From Trachythela sp. YZ-2020 (Eukaryota; Cnidaria; Anthozoa; Malacalcyonacea; Clavulariidae), in assembly GCA_016169945.1 (NCBI GenBank), contig JADLSH010000186.1:1116001-1180000 (forward strand): 64,000 nt of DNA, read 5' to 3'. The position numbers and the translations under genes were made by a program. Shown one piece after another: positions 1-11,849 of the stretch. Positions within the stretch are counted from its first letter, which is position 1; the number at the start of each line of letters is the position of its first letter. A model generated the notes under the pieces. That model saw nothing but the letters and a program-made list of their open reading frames with translations, was not told where the DNA came from and ran no database searches.

Positions 1-1660
1 AAAAGCGATCTCTGCCATTGAAGCCATTTTCAACCTTTTGAAAATACTTCTATTGAAAATACACGCTCTAGTGGAATCTATTAAAAAAACACTAAAAAGT
101 AAAACTTAAAACAATCTGACAGTCTGACACTGACACCGAACTGAGAAAAAACAATGGATGAAAATCACTTCTGTAACTGAAAATTGCATATTGTAACCTT
201 ATTGAGTCTATATCAAGTGCTGAAAATTCGTCCCCAGACTAAACAATAGTCCAAAATATATACAGCGTCTTATCCATGGATAGTTAGTTTATTATTAATA
301 CTCTTTGTGCCATTTGTTGCTTGTCCTCGTTGTTGACAAGACACATACCGCTTTTCTTTTCCTTAATAGCAGGCAGCAGCAACTGAAAACAAATAAGTAC
401 CTTTACGTTGGATCAACTGATGCATCTTGAAAATCCATGATATCCTTGAAAATCCTATATCAAGGGTAGGGACCGCATTCATAATTTCAAATTAGCAGAA
501 AGGCTTCAGACGTTAGTTGGTTGAATAGAGCACTTCATTTGAAACATTCTGATATTCGTTTCACCAAAATTGGTCCAGCATATGCTAAATGCGAAACTAT
601 TTAATGAACAGTTTTAAGCGAGTTTTACAAAAAAAAAGCTCAACAATGTATAGTGTTAATGCACTTGTCAATTGAAACCCCACGACCGGAAATATGCGGG
701 GTTTTAACGGGACTTTGCGGTGGAAATACAGAGCTTTAACAAACATTGCCACGATGCTACCTGGGGTTTTAATACTAGTACAAAGACCGGGATAAAATAC
801 CGGGGATTTAACTTAGTAGAGCTAAACTGACACACATTCACCCGAATTTTTTCTTTGACAGCTCCCTGTAGCAGCAGCACGTTTTTATATCAGAAATGAC
901 TGATCAGACGACTAGATGGAAAGCTAGAGTGCTAGACTTGTAAAATCCCCATACTACTTTCCTTGATCAAAACGATCTCTTGCCGAAGCTAATGAACAAT
1001 ATTTCGAAGTGTTATCCTTCGCGCGCTGACTCGAAACAAAGAGATAATATAAATCCGCGCATCAAAAGATTCAAAACAAACGTTGGTCACAGATTTGAAC
1101 ACAACATATGCACGCGAGCCAATCAAAATTCTGCTATGAAACGCTGATCATCTATAGACCAATGAAAACGGTAGACACGCGCATATTATTCAGGTGAGTC
1201 ATAGGTCATAGTTCGCAATCGCAAAATTTGGAGCGAATGACCATAATTATTTGGTATACATTTCACTCATGCAGCATCTATTTGAACTTATAGATTATAG
1301 TGGGATTAGACTTAAAATTTATAGTGGAATTAGACTGTTTTCTGTCCTATTTAAATGTCTTTAAATTGCAAGACTAGCAAATTGGAAGAAGACAATAATA
1401 CTTCAATGGATTATTTACCCATACCGTGTAGTTTCTGGGTCTGTTGGCACAATTTTAGCGAGTGATATTTAGAGTATTATTATGCCCAGAGACCCCAGAC
1501 ATCAAAGACGGGAAGCATTGCAGACAAGCGAAGCAACGAATGCATCTACTGATCCACAAATGCTAGCAAGCGGCAGATCTCTTTAGATGGGGAAGACGAT
1601 CTGAACTTGGGATGTCCCAATTCATTATACAAGTTGAGAAGGAAAATAGCGACGGTATGA
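1..1660. other. Intergenic DNA, no gene seen
   Basis: AT-rich sequence with no convincing coding frame. Around 675-815 there are several GGGGTTTTAA-like words, and around 1080-1180 there are CCAAT-like words (GCCAATCA, ACCAATGA) that could belong to a promoter. No transcript can be inferred from them. Confidence 0.5.
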
Positions 1661-1679
1661 AGGTTAGTAAATATTCAAA

Positions 1680-2112
1680 AACGTGCGGTGCCAGTGTGGG
1701 TAGGGTATAGCAAATACGACTGTTGACTTGTGTAAAACTACCTGAAAAATACAATGAGAACTTCGACGTTTTCGAGCGGAGGCCCTTCGTCTGGAAGTTA
1801 GTAGAATGGGTCGAGGGAAAACATGCGCTTTTATAGTGAACACAAAAGCGATCACGTGGTGCTTAATGGTGTACTTAGATTTTGGTGCCGAAATTGTAGT
1901 GGAAGAATCTATATACTTGCAGATTTTACACAGCTTCACACCACAAGGAAACGTGCCATTAGGTGACGACGAGTCCTGTGGTAGAGAGCTGTGGACTAGG
2001 GTTTCACGGATATTTTTACTATGTCGAAACGAGACTAAGGGATTATTGGTGAAAATAATGGAAGATGTTTCAGGGTCGTTTTTCAAGATAAGAAAATTCT
2101 TCCTAAACAACC
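1680..2112 (-). mobile_element. Penelope-like retroelement fragment, minus-strand copy
   Basis: Read leftward from about 2112, this encodes the linker between the reverse transcriptase and GIY-YIG domains of a Penelope-like element. It shows the typical run NPLVSFRHSKNIRETLV followed by the cysteine-rich GTFPCGVKLCKICKYI. The GIY-YIG nuclease that should follow is deleted: coding sequence jumps at a CACGTGATCG word straight into the 3' untranslated part, which has a TATAAAAGC word and a hammerhead-like motif (1762-1793). The 3' part matches the plus-strand copy at 2490-2640. The copy is dead, lacking both the RT core and the nuclease. The family call rests on recognised motifs, not a search. 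Confidence 0.75.
1762..1793 (-). ncRNA. Hammerhead-like motif, degenerate (minus copy)
   Basis: On the minus strand: CAGACGA, a short GGGCC..GCTC stem, CGAAAA and CGTC. This resembles the hammerhead core CUGANGA..GAAA..UH but has A in place of the required U4 and an extra A in the second core strand. It is probably inactive. It lies at the same place in the element as the 2550-2580 copy. Confidence 0.4.
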
Positions 2113-2650
2113 TGTTGCCAGACATTTCAACATTGGCAATCACAGTGTTTCAGATATGAAAATTCGAGCTCTGTGCCCCATTTCTGGTAGTAATGATAGC
2201 CGCAAAAGCCAAGAAATGCGTCTCATTTCCAAACTTGGCACCATTGATCCTCTCAGCATTAATGAGCGCCTCTCTTACATTTAACTCCTATCTGTTTATG
2301 CCTGCCATCGCCAGATACTCTACATCTCACCTTAATTATCTAATATTTCGTTCCTTGTTTTCTGTCTTTCTTGCTTTTTTATCTTTGTTCGCTGCTCCTT
2401 TTATGCTAATATATTTTGTGATGTGATTTTCATATTTTGTTGATAGTTTGTTTTGATTAAATCCATCTGATTGGTTTATATTTTATCACGTGATCGTTTT
2501 TGTATTCAATATAAAAGCAAATGTTTTCCCCGACCCATTCTACAAACTTCCAGACGAAGGGCCTTCGCTCGAAACGTCGAAGTTCTCATTGTATTTTTCA
2601 GGTAGTTTTACGCAACAGTCAACCTCCGTAGTAAATATTCACATTCACTA
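2113..2650 (+). mobile_element. Penelope-like retroelement fragment, plus-strand copy
   Basis: From about 2113 to the stop at 2310-2312 the plus strand encodes the C-terminus of a Penelope-like GIY-YIG endonuclease. It includes PVARHFN, SDMKIRAL and the tail GSNDSRKSQEMRLISKLGT. About 180 bp of AT-rich 3' sequence follows, then CACGTGATCG, a TATAAAAGC word, and the hammerhead-like motif at 2550-2580, ending in a stretch shared with the minus copy. It abuts the minus-strand fragment at about 2112, so the two 5'-truncated pieces lie head to head. Penelope insertions are known to leave inverted partial copies of this kind. Confidence 0.75.
2550..2580 (+). ncRNA. Hammerhead-like motif, degenerate (plus copy)
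   Basis: CAGACGA, stem GGGCC..GCTC, then CGAAACGTC. The layout is that of a hammerhead core with almost no helix III (AACGTC). The U4-to-A change is shared with the minus-strand copy, so it may be a subfamily feature. Hammerhead motifs are established in Penelope-like elements. Activity here is doubtful. Confidence 0.45.
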
Positions 2651-2934
2651 CCGTCATATATTTGAATACACTGTCTGGCTTGGTTTCAAACACAACCTTT
2701 TAGCTTCTCCTGCATAATGTTTCTTAACAATGTGATAATAACAATGATATAAAATAATATGATATTAACAATGTGATTGTATATAGGAAACTATATGGAA
2801 ACTATTTCAAGCTGCTAAGATTCTCTTTACACAAAGGTCTGATCTCATGTTTCCTGAATATGGTGATTCTGATGGCTACTGACATTGGATAATTTTTTGT
2901 CGAGAAAATCGAGCGTATCCATGCTTAATTTGAA

Positions 2935-4795
2935 TCTTCTACCCATCAAACAAGCCGCTCGTTTGTTCCAGAATTCATCGAACTGACGTCTCGATTTGAT
3001 TCCTTTAATATCTTAAATGAAGAAAATGTCAAAGATTTGATATCCAAATCAAGTAAAAAATCGTGCTCTTTAGACCCAATGCCCACTTCACTGGTCCTAA
3101 AATGTCAAGATATTCTCCTCCCTGTGATTACCAGAATGATTAATTTATCACTACAATCTGGTGTTTTTTGTGATGAATGGAAGCAAGCATTAGTTCAGCC
3201 ACAACTTAAAAAATCAAAAACAGAAGTGGTCTTTGAGAATCTTCGCCCTATCAGTAACCTTACATTTACGTCTAAATTAACAGAACGTGCTGTCTTCAAT
3301 CAGACAAATGACTACTTGAATTTATACCAACTCTACCCCAAGGCACAATCGGCATACCGCAAGTATCATAGTACGGAGACAGCCTTACTACGTGTTAAGC
3401 ATGATATCCTAATGAACATGAACCATCAGCGTGTTACCTTACTTGTAATCTTGCATGGATTTGAGTGCTGCATTTGACACTGTTATCATATAATGCTCGA
3501 CCGATTGAACTCCAGTTTTGGCATCAAAGACCAAGTACTAAAATGGTTCACGTCATTTCTGTAAATGGTGGTACATCTAAGCGTTTTGATCTCAAAAATG
3601 GCATGCCCCAAGGATCTTGTCTTGGCCCACTTCTGTTTGTTCTATATGTGTCCAAATTGTTCCAGATTTTGGAAAGTAACTTACCTGAGGCCCATGCTTT
3701 CGCGGATGATAATCAACTGTACGTTTCATTCCAACCAGATTCAATATCTGAACAACAATCTGCGGTTACTGCCATGGAAAATTGTATTGATGACATTAAG
3801 ACATGGATGCTAAATGATAAACTCAAACTTAACGACGGTAAGACTGATTTTTTGATAATTGGAACACGACAACAGTTGGCAAAAGTTAATTTTGATACCC
3901 TGCGTATTGGTGATTCTTATGTCACTGCGTCTAGTGAAGCTAAATACCTAGGATTTTGGTTTGATTCCCAAATGAAATGTGATACCAACGTGAACAAATG
4001 CTGTAAGGCGGTATTTTTCCATCTATTTAACATCAGGAGGATAAGAAAGTTTCTGACACATGAAACCGCTCAAATATTAATCAATTAATTTGTGACAAGC
4101 CGTTTAGATTATTGTAGCAGACTTTACTATGGGTTGCCTTCGACTCAGCTTAACAAGCTCCAACGTGTGCAGAATGCAGCAGCGAGATTAATATGTAATG
4201 TCTCTCGGTTCGATCATATAACTCCAACTCTGAAGGATTTACATTGGCTTCCAGTTAAGTTTCGAATAGACTTTAAAGTTCTACTAATTGTTTTTAAAGC
4301 ACTTCATGGGCTGGCACCTAACTATATTTCTGAACTTATAAGTATCAAACCTCCATCATCTTACAGCATTAGATCGAATTCGAAACTCTTGCTCCAGAAG
4401 ACTACCATCAAAACATTACCGACTCTTGGTGATCGCTCGTTTGGATGTGCAGCACCTAATTTGTGGAATGATTTACCTTCACACATCCAACAAGCTGATT
4501 CTGTTGGAAGTTTTAAAAAACTTTTAAAGACACACTTATTTAGGAAAGCTTATTATAATATTTATTGACATAATACTGTGATTTTATTAATAATATTTAT
4601 ATATATTTTTATGAAACTAATAGCATATAATATTTATAGTCTATACTGATTATGGATAATTGGTTTAATTAGATTATCTTACACGTAACTATTTTTATCT
4701 TTCATGTAAATATCTAGAATGTTATGCGCATGTGAGCATATCTGAATGAAACTTGCGCACTATAAATTAAATTTTTATTATTATTATTATATAGT
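2935..4795 (+). pseudogene. LINE (CR1/L2/jockey-like) reverse transcriptase relic
   Basis: A 5'-truncated non-LTR retrotransposon. The RT is recognisable from about 2965: SCSLDPMPTSLVLK, LRPISN, YHSTETALLR, a decayed DLSAAFDT block near 3455, GMPQGSCLGPLLF, and the catalytic box FADD at 3698-3709. The C-terminal part (4092-4568) has the usual RLDYCSRLYYGLP and RVQNAAARLI blocks and ends with a SFKKLLKTHLF tail. It is broken by a frameshift or deletion near 3460-3490 and by a TAA at 4086-4088. The 3' end is a short UTR ending in GCGCACTATAAATT and a TTA microsatellite at about 4775-4792, the usual tail of such elements. It no longer encodes a functional protein. Confidence 0.85.
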
Positions 4796-5084
4796 ATAAA
4801 CCCTGGTTGTATGGATATAGTAAACATTTGGAACGAAATTTGTGCGATTGAACCTTGACATTTGATCTTCATTCGTAGCTATACTTGATTATAGCCTACT
4901 TGATAGAATGAAGCCGTATGCCTCTAGTGGGGCTTATGTTCGCACGAGCAGTTTATATAAGCATTCTTTTATACATGCTGCGATTTGTCAGGCCGATTTC
5001 AGTTGCACATTAAAAGTTATCACGACATCATCAACTGAAAGTATCACACCAGGAATTCCCAGCATCAAACTTGGTGCATTTGGG

Positions 5085-5145
5085 TAATGCACCTATCATT
5101 TGTTTCCATCACCACTGGGGGGCCGGGCAACCCACATGGATTTGA
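5085..5145 (+). repeat. Dispersed repeat, copy 1 (pairs with about 30505-30575)
   Basis: TGCACCTATCATTTGTTTCC, then CATCACC, a G-rich run and GGCCGGGCAA, recurs on the opposite strand at about 30505-30575 with few differences. A short interspersed repeat of unknown family. Confidence 0.6.
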
Positions 5146-5619
5146 CCACTTACCCATACTAAATGGACTGAGTGCTCGATGTCAAAAAGTGTCTTTATCG
5201 TTGCTGACGTCATATAGGTCCTCGCATCGATGAAAATTACCGCATACCGATATTTTCCTAATTGTGTTTTCGAAATTTAACGAATTGAAGTTTGTTTTTA
5301 AATTTTTGTCAATTCTGTGTTGTTGTTTTTGCAAACTTTGCTGTTTTTCGTAAATATTTACTACCTTCGAGTTGAGAACGACCTTTTCCAAAATAGGAGT
5401 ATATCTTCCTGTTGCGAGTTTGAAAACAAACATTTTAATTTTAAATAAAATGATGTCTTCGGTATGTTTTTATACGCGACCACAACAAGAGCTTCGGGCC
5501 ATCGATGATTGCTTGTGTTTATGCTATAGTTTTTCCATAAGATATCTCGTGTTGTGTAAGTATTAACCTTCTGTTGACATGAAAATTTTTTGCCGACTAT
5601 CTTTCCTGGTATTATATTG

Positions 5620-5655
5620 AGTACTAGAAATACATGCATGCAGTAACCCCTCGCC
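5620..5655 (+). repeat. Short dispersed repeat (pairs with 50618-50652)
   Basis: CTAGAAATACATGCATGCAG followed by a CCCCTCGCC word occurs here and at about 50618-50652 in the same orientation. This is probably the edge of a dispersed repeat. The second copy lies next to the inverted repeat arm at 50655. Confidence 0.5.
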
Positions 5656-6284
5656 ACAGCTAAACAACGACAGTTCCTAAACATTTCTAAGCTTTTCGTT
5701 GCAAAATCTGCATGCAAAGGATGATTTGTTCAAAACCAGAATAGACTTAGTCAGAATGCGATCGTGAAGGGGGTAAAAAGAGGCTACGAGAGCTAGGGTT
5801 TTTTAATTGCTTAACTGGAAAATATGGCAGTTGCACCAGAATTTTTACTACTGGAAATGGCATTCGGTAAATTAGTGGCCTACTGACCGAGTCTGTTTAT
5901 ATCTGGGTTTCAGACAAAATTTTGGCCGGGAAAACGATATTGAATCCCCCCTCCTCCAAAGGATATTACCATTTAAATGGAGTACTTGACGTAAATACTA
6001 ATCTCAAATGTGCCATGACAATTTTAGTCATATTACTGTAATGGTTTGCAAGGAAAACAAAGGAAAACTGGAAGAAAATTTAAATATTAAGGAATTATAT
6101 AAGGGAAATTTTAAGGATTTTTGCAAGGATAAACAATTGAAATTTGTTTCAAACTGTGGAAGCACTGTAGTTATGGCAACACGATCAGTTTACAGCAGTG
6201 AACTCCATAAATTTCTAATATCTGGAACGATAACATTCAATCATTCAGGCGGAAAAAAGTGAAGCCTAAATCCCAGTCCTTTTA

Positions 6285-6397
6285 CGCGGTCCGTACGTCA
6301 GTTTCAGTCCCTCAAAAGTCAATTTCACGCGGTCCGTACGTCAGTTTCAGTCCCCCACAACTTATTTACTGCGCGGTCCGTACGTAAACTCTATTTT
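6285..6397 (+). repeat. Tandem repeat, three 43-44-bp units
   Basis: The word CGCGGTCCGTACGT starts at 6285, 6328 and 6372. The first two units continue with CAGTTTCAGTCCC. The GTAC-centred core is palindromic. No coding link is visible. Confidence 0.75.
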
Positions 6398-7499
6398 TGT
6401 ATTATTTTTTTGAAAAAAACAACAGTTTTTTTGCAAATCGAAGTAGTTTCTCCTTTGTAACTGGCTAAAAAAGATCACAGAAGGAAAACTAGGAGGAAAA
6501 CATATCTTTGTCACTGAAGTAAGTTAATTAAAGCAAGTTTTCTCAGTGTTTTGTTCAAACAGCGAAAATATTTTGTTTTTTTGTCAGTCGTATAAGGCGT
6601 ATAAGCTAGTTTGTGCAAAAAGTTTATGAGAGCCATGAAAATATGGGATAAGATAAGCTATCGTGCAGGTTTTAACAGCTATTCAAGTTTTTTTTCTATT
6701 TTCGTGAACTTATTTGAACTTTGGCCGTTGTGAAATCAATCACGTTTGATGGCGTAGGCACTGTTATTTTGGCTTCACTTTTCACCGCCAGTTATCGTTC
6801 CAGGTAACCAAATTGAGTTCACTGGTTTACAGTTTTTAGCGTACAAATTACACTACAAAACCGGCAATGTAGTTAAAATATTAATGGTTTTAACAATAGA
6901 ATACTGAAATATATCATGTAGGTATGTTATTAAGAATTCTAATATTTTATTTTAATGTAAAATTGAAAAATTCAACCGTCCGTTCAATATAAAACGTTTC
7001 GTAAAGTTCATAAAACAAAACTGCATTTATTACCTATAAATTCCTTTTTGAAATGAAATCTTGGGGTTGAAAGTATACAATTCTCTCGTACAAATGGTTC
7101 CGCTTTCCTTTTAATTTATAGCTTTTTCTAACATAAAATATAGGATACTTAAACTGGAATTAAACTCGAGACTGACTATTTATATAAAGCAACAGTTTTT
7201 AAAACAACAATGATAATATGCCATGAACAAATACATCAACAATTATAACAAACTCGCCTTATATTTTACTTTTTTCGCTCATATATCTCTTCTTATCCTT
7301 TTATATAAAGCAAAAGCGATAAAATTCGCCTCGCAACTCCTCTTTATAAAGTCCCTAAAGCGATAATCTTCGCTCATTCCGCTCCTGACAATAACAGCCC
7401 ACGCGATGTCCACGAAAAGTTCACGAAATTCGCGAAAACGTTCACCCATGACACCCATGAAACATAGCCACACGCCAGGAACTTTGGTTTCGCATAGCT

Positions 7500-7585
7500 T
7501 TCCTTTTTTCCCGGGTTTAATAAATAGCCGAGCGGAATTAGTACCCTCGCACGGCGCTTCGCGCCGGCTCGGGGAAAATACAGTT
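7500..7585 (+). repeat. GC-rich dispersed repeat (inverted partner 57295-57375)
   Basis: CCGAGCGGAATTAGTACC and then CGCACGGCGCTTCGCGCCGG are matched on the opposite strand at about 57295-57375. The inner part GGCGCTTCGCGCC can fold into a hairpin. Confidence 0.6.
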
Positions 7586-8067
7586 TTTGTGGAGTTTTCT
7601 ACCGCTATTTGAGATTTTTTTCTAAACATGTATATGGCTTCAATTGAGAGTTGAAAACATACTTGAGAGCCCCCTGCCAATTTCATAAAGCTCACATTTA
7701 GTATAAACTGAATTACTTTTTACAATAATTTCGCAGCAATCTCTCGCCTCGAAAATACAAAATTAAAAATTTTTTTAGTCTAAATATAACTAAATATAAC
7801 TGGAACGCTCCTTCTGACTGGAAATGTGAAGCCAAACTTGAAAGTTAGTCGCAGTATTTTCACGCAAGTGAAGATCGCAATCAATCGGCAATTTTTTGTA
7901 ATAGCTGAATGATCTTTTTTGATAAAAGTATGCCAAGGAGTGAGAGTTCGTTTGTTGAGTTTCGGCTTGGCCTGCGAATTTTGTCTGTTTTCTACACTGA
8001 TTCTATACTCTGTTTATAAAGCCAATTTCACACAAATAAACTGCTGTATACCAGTACTAAAACATAC

Positions 8068-8241
8068 TGTCGAAAACGTAGGGACTTGGACCGCTACGCC
8101 TCCTAAATAACTTACGTTCGCCGTATATTTTGATTATATATTTAATAGCTCTCAGAAATATTCACGCTCATCCCTTCCGATCCCTATCTCGAACATGTCT
8201 TCCAAGTCACTCATATAGAATATAACATGAAGTTTTCTACA
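8068..8241 (-). repeat. BEL/Pao 3' LTR
   Basis: 174 bp, highly similar to 13602-13765. A small insertion around 8195 accounts for most of the length difference. Preceded by ATAC. The CACTCCCCTATA just inside gives AGGGGAGTG on the element strand, a plausible polypurine tract. Confidence 0.92.
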
Positions 8242-8341
8242 CACTCCCCTATATGAATCAGATACGATTCATATGTATACTAACTAAAACTGAATGTATC
8301 TGTAATAAATGTTAATAAACGTATTTAAACATGCACAATGT

Positions 8342-9311
8342 TCAGTGATCTTGTAAAGTTTCTTGGATCCGCGTTGCTGCGTTGGTAGCGGCCTTTCGTT
8401 TCGGAACGAACGATCTTGCATTTGCATCCAAAGGAGTTTGGTTTGTTTCCTCCCCGTCTTGTTTCTTGGCACAGTCGCAACTGAGTTCGAGCGGATATAA
8501 AAGATGTGGGGCTCGTTCTAACTGATCTCGACCGGTTATGTGACGTAACGCGCGAATTACACCGTCTTTACCTTCGATCAATCTTTCCACGATTCCCAAG
8601 GGCCATCTGTTTCTGTTCCGATACTCCGATTTGATTAACATAACGTCTCCCACTGCGATATGGTTAACTTTCGACTGATGTTTTACCTTATGACGTTCTC
8701 TCAGAGCACGCATGTATTCAGTTGTCCACCGTCTCCACATTTCCTCTTTCGTGCGTTTCAAGAACTTCGCTCGCTTTCTCAAACTTAAATTATCTTCGTG
8801 ATGAGCCTTTAATTCCGGTAGATAGTTTGGAGTGATGAACAACATCGAATTCGATGTAAGGGTGGGCAGTTGCACATCCTCTTCCATGTAATTAAGAGGT
8901 CTTTTGTTCATCGCAATTTCGACAACGAGTAAGTCCCCCCCCCCCAACCAAGGGTCTCTGCTTAGATTGAATCGCCAGGATATGGTGTTATTGCGAAGGA
9001 AATTGTTGAGCTCTTCATTTTTTCGAATACATTTCAACCACTTGGAAGCTGCTATAAATGTGAGAGAGCAGTGCGTTGGCGGGTCGAGCTCTAAATTACT
9101 TGCATCCATAACAACTTGAAATCACTTTCTTTGCTAGCTTACGTAATCTGGGAACCCAGTACTTCTCACGAACCTTTGCCATCACCATTCTAACACCACC
9201 ATGCAGAGTAGATAAATTAGCTCTTTGCACAATCTTGATAGTAAATAATGCACTGTCCGGCAAGAAATATGATTCCATTTGACCTGATATACGACATTCC
9301 AAAAATACCAT
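8342..9311 (-). pseudogene. BEL/Pao integrase, catalytic core deleted
   Basis: The H2C2 zinc-binding N-terminus is present (HGG..., YWVPRLRKLAKKVI, CYGCK) at 9096-9311. After a stop at about 9095 the next frame (9109 leftward) resumes beyond most of the DDE core and runs into the BEL-type C-terminal domain, with MNKRPLNY, RTKEEMWRRWTTEY and DVMLIKSEYRNRNRWPLG. A second gap falls at DPWLGGGDLLV, where the region around the catalytic Glu is missing. The element therefore cannot integrate on its own. Confidence 0.85.
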
Positions 9312-9699
9312 TCTTTTTTCTCTTCTTCTCTAACTGCTCTTTTTCTTCTGCGAACTTCAGACCATTCACTACCCGTTGTTGAGTCTGTTTCACCCACACC
9401 ATTTCGAGTTTCACGATTTCGTCTGTGGTATTGCACCGATGACTTCGTTGACGGAATTGAAAATTGTTTATAAAACGTATCACCCATCCAAAAATTCTCA
9501 AAGCTTTGCACAGATCGAACGTACTAAGAACAGTCTCTAGAATATCGTTTGTCTCGACACTAACTGCAGAAAGTTCCCGTAGGACCTTTTTCTCCGCTTC
9601 GCTCATATCACTGCCTTTCGTCACGATTTTTGGGGGCCATTTACTTTCATCCGATAGCCAATCAGGACCGCCGGACCATAATTTGGCTCCGTCTACACC

Positions 9700-11830
9700 A
9701 CCCCCTATACTCCCCAAATCAGCAGGGTTTTCAGCTGTGGGCACATGACGCCACAACATGTCTTCATGGCTTCGCATTTTTCTCACTCTATTAGCGACGA
9801 ACTGACGATACTTTCCGTCATCCTTCAACCAACATTGGACGTTTTCTGCGACTTTGAACCCTTCGAGAGCATTTCTCACGTTGACAGCTAAATTTACCGC
9901 CATATGTCCCGCAACAAGCTCGAGCCTGGGGATAGTCAAGTTAATTTTCGCGAGTCGTGATTTTGCGACCACCAAACCTTGCACGGTCCCCGATTCTTGC
10001 TGTAACACGGCATACACACCTTCTTGCTTGCATCTCCGAAGGAATGTAATTGTACTTGCTCAATAGGCTCTCGAAAAACTGGGATGCATCGTGGAAAAGA
10101 CAGGCAACTTGGTAACGCACTTTCCCATTCCAACCATCGTTTGCGGAGATCATCAGGAATAGATCCATCCCATCGAATATTTTCTTCGCATATTTCACGA
10201 TATATAATCTTGCCCTCGAGCATCATATGCGAGATTAGACCTAGATGGTCGTAAACTTTTGCTAAGTACGTCAAAATGCCATGCTTCGTTAACAACGCCG
10301 GTACGCTAGGGGAATCGACTTGTAGGGTATCTTCCATCTTGTTCCACTTTAAACCCAATAGCTTGCACTCATTCCCTTTTGGGTTAACACTTAGCTGTTG
10401 CTTAGCAAAGGCAATCGAACTGTCACTCATGTCCGACTCAAGCTCTGGGGCGTTCGAATGCCACTTATGCAATCGGAATCTGGCCTCATTGAAGATGTCG
10501 ATCGCGTCTTGTTTAAGCTCGGTTGCTTCATCAGTAGTAGGCGCTCCTGAAATTAAATCGTCCACGTACAGACTCTTACGTATTTCAGCTACAGTCTAGG
10601 GGTAACGAGGCTCAATCAACTCTAAATGTCTGGCGATGACTCCATTCAATAGAAACGGCGACGAAGTTAACCCTAAGACAACTCGAGTAAAGCAGAGTTC
10701 TTCACCTTCGGTGGAATGCAAATCTTTGATCCAATGTAACCGTAACGCGTCGCGCTCAGCTTCCCGGACTCTAACTTGTAGAAAGGCTTTTTGCACGTCT
10801 CCCGCGACAGCACAGGGTGGAATCGGTTTCTAACTATCACTGACCATAGTTGATTGTGTTTTGGGTGCCCACTAAGTAGACAATCGTTTAACGATGGGGC
10901 ATCTTCACGTTCACGGGCGGATGCGTCACAAACAATTCGGATTTTCGTGGTTTCTGCGTTTTCTCTAACTACGGCGCGATGAGGAAGATAGAATTATTTA
11001 CCCGTGACTACACTTGGAGCTTTCTCTATGACTCCCTGATCGATTTGCTGTCTGATCACAGCGTTATACGCTGGAAGCATGTCCGTCCGTTTCAATTTCC
11101 GTAAGAGAGAGTTGAGACGACATAAACTACCATCACGATTTGACGACAGCGGTCAATGACCAGGTTCCCATGGAAGTGCTGTTTCGTACCAACCATCCTT
11201 CGATCTTATCAGCTGCTCTTTGAATTCGTCAAATACATCACCATCAGCTCCTATATTATCAGCCAAACTCAGCACGTCGAGGGCACACAAGTTATCATAA
11301 TCTGAGATCTAATTTACAGCAAGATAGCCAAGAGTTTCCTTTGCATCTTCACCAGGTGACATGAGAGACCATCCCAAATGAGTATGTTCAGCCACTGGTT
11401 CTCCTGTCTGACCAACACGTAGATTTTCATTAGTGCGCATCATGGCATAATCGTTTGCTCCAAGGATGATATGAACAGGTAACATGATCGTCCATGTAGA
11501 CACCGTTCAGATGAGGATACCTTTTGAGGATTTCCTTGTAATGGGGGTTTTCTAGGCGAAGCAACTAGTCTTTCTCTATCTTAGTTATGCTCACGTCGAG
11601 GGCGAAATCTTTGTTGAGGGATTCTATATGGACGTCGTAAACTTGCATCTTTCGGGTGGTTACTCCTGTTAACATCGCGATTTGTCGTATAGCAGCCGAC
11701 TTGCATTTGGCACCAATTAGCTGAATAGCAGTTGAAGACGCGTACAAATGACTAGCACCACTGTCCAGCAACGCTCGGAATTTGTAGCCATTTATCCGAA
11801 CAACTACAACGGGGTGTACAACAGTGGAAG
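9700..11830 (-). pseudogene. BEL/Pao protease, reverse transcriptase and RNase H
   Basis: The aspartic protease signature LLDSGASH lies near 11750. The protease C-terminal part continues to about 11309 (HIILGANDYAMM), followed by RT. The RT finger/palm block with GLTSSPFLLNG lies near 10640-10796 and the catalytic YVDD box near 10560-10572. RNase H begins at SFGDAS near 10045. A TAG near 10598 separates the RT halves, the frame changes near 11300-11500 and 10015, and the RNase H part has lost residues near 9845. Together these copied the RNA template in the element's particle. None is intact here. Confidence 0.85.
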
Positions 11831-11849
11831 CACCAATGAAATTCGCAGT

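Larger units (their letters stand above)
4796..8067. other. Intergenic DNA with short dispersed repeats
   Basis: No convincing gene. It contains repeat words annotated separately (about 5085-5145, 5620-5655, 6285-6397, 7500-7585). An open stretch on the minus strand at 7279-7695 has a protein-like run (FRELFVDIAWAVIV) but no start context, splice logic or family I recognise. A plus-strand open frame at 6008-6262 looks like chance. Confidence 0.45.

Noticed and set aside
2193..2426. Hydrophobic 77-residue open frame as a membrane protein
   Set aside because: Its first part overlaps the Penelope C-terminus in another frame, and the rest is T-rich 3' UTR.
7279..7695. 138-residue minus-strand frame as a gene
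   Set aside because: One stretch looks protein-like, but part of the frame lies in a GC-rich dispersed repeat and there is no supporting motif or splice site.
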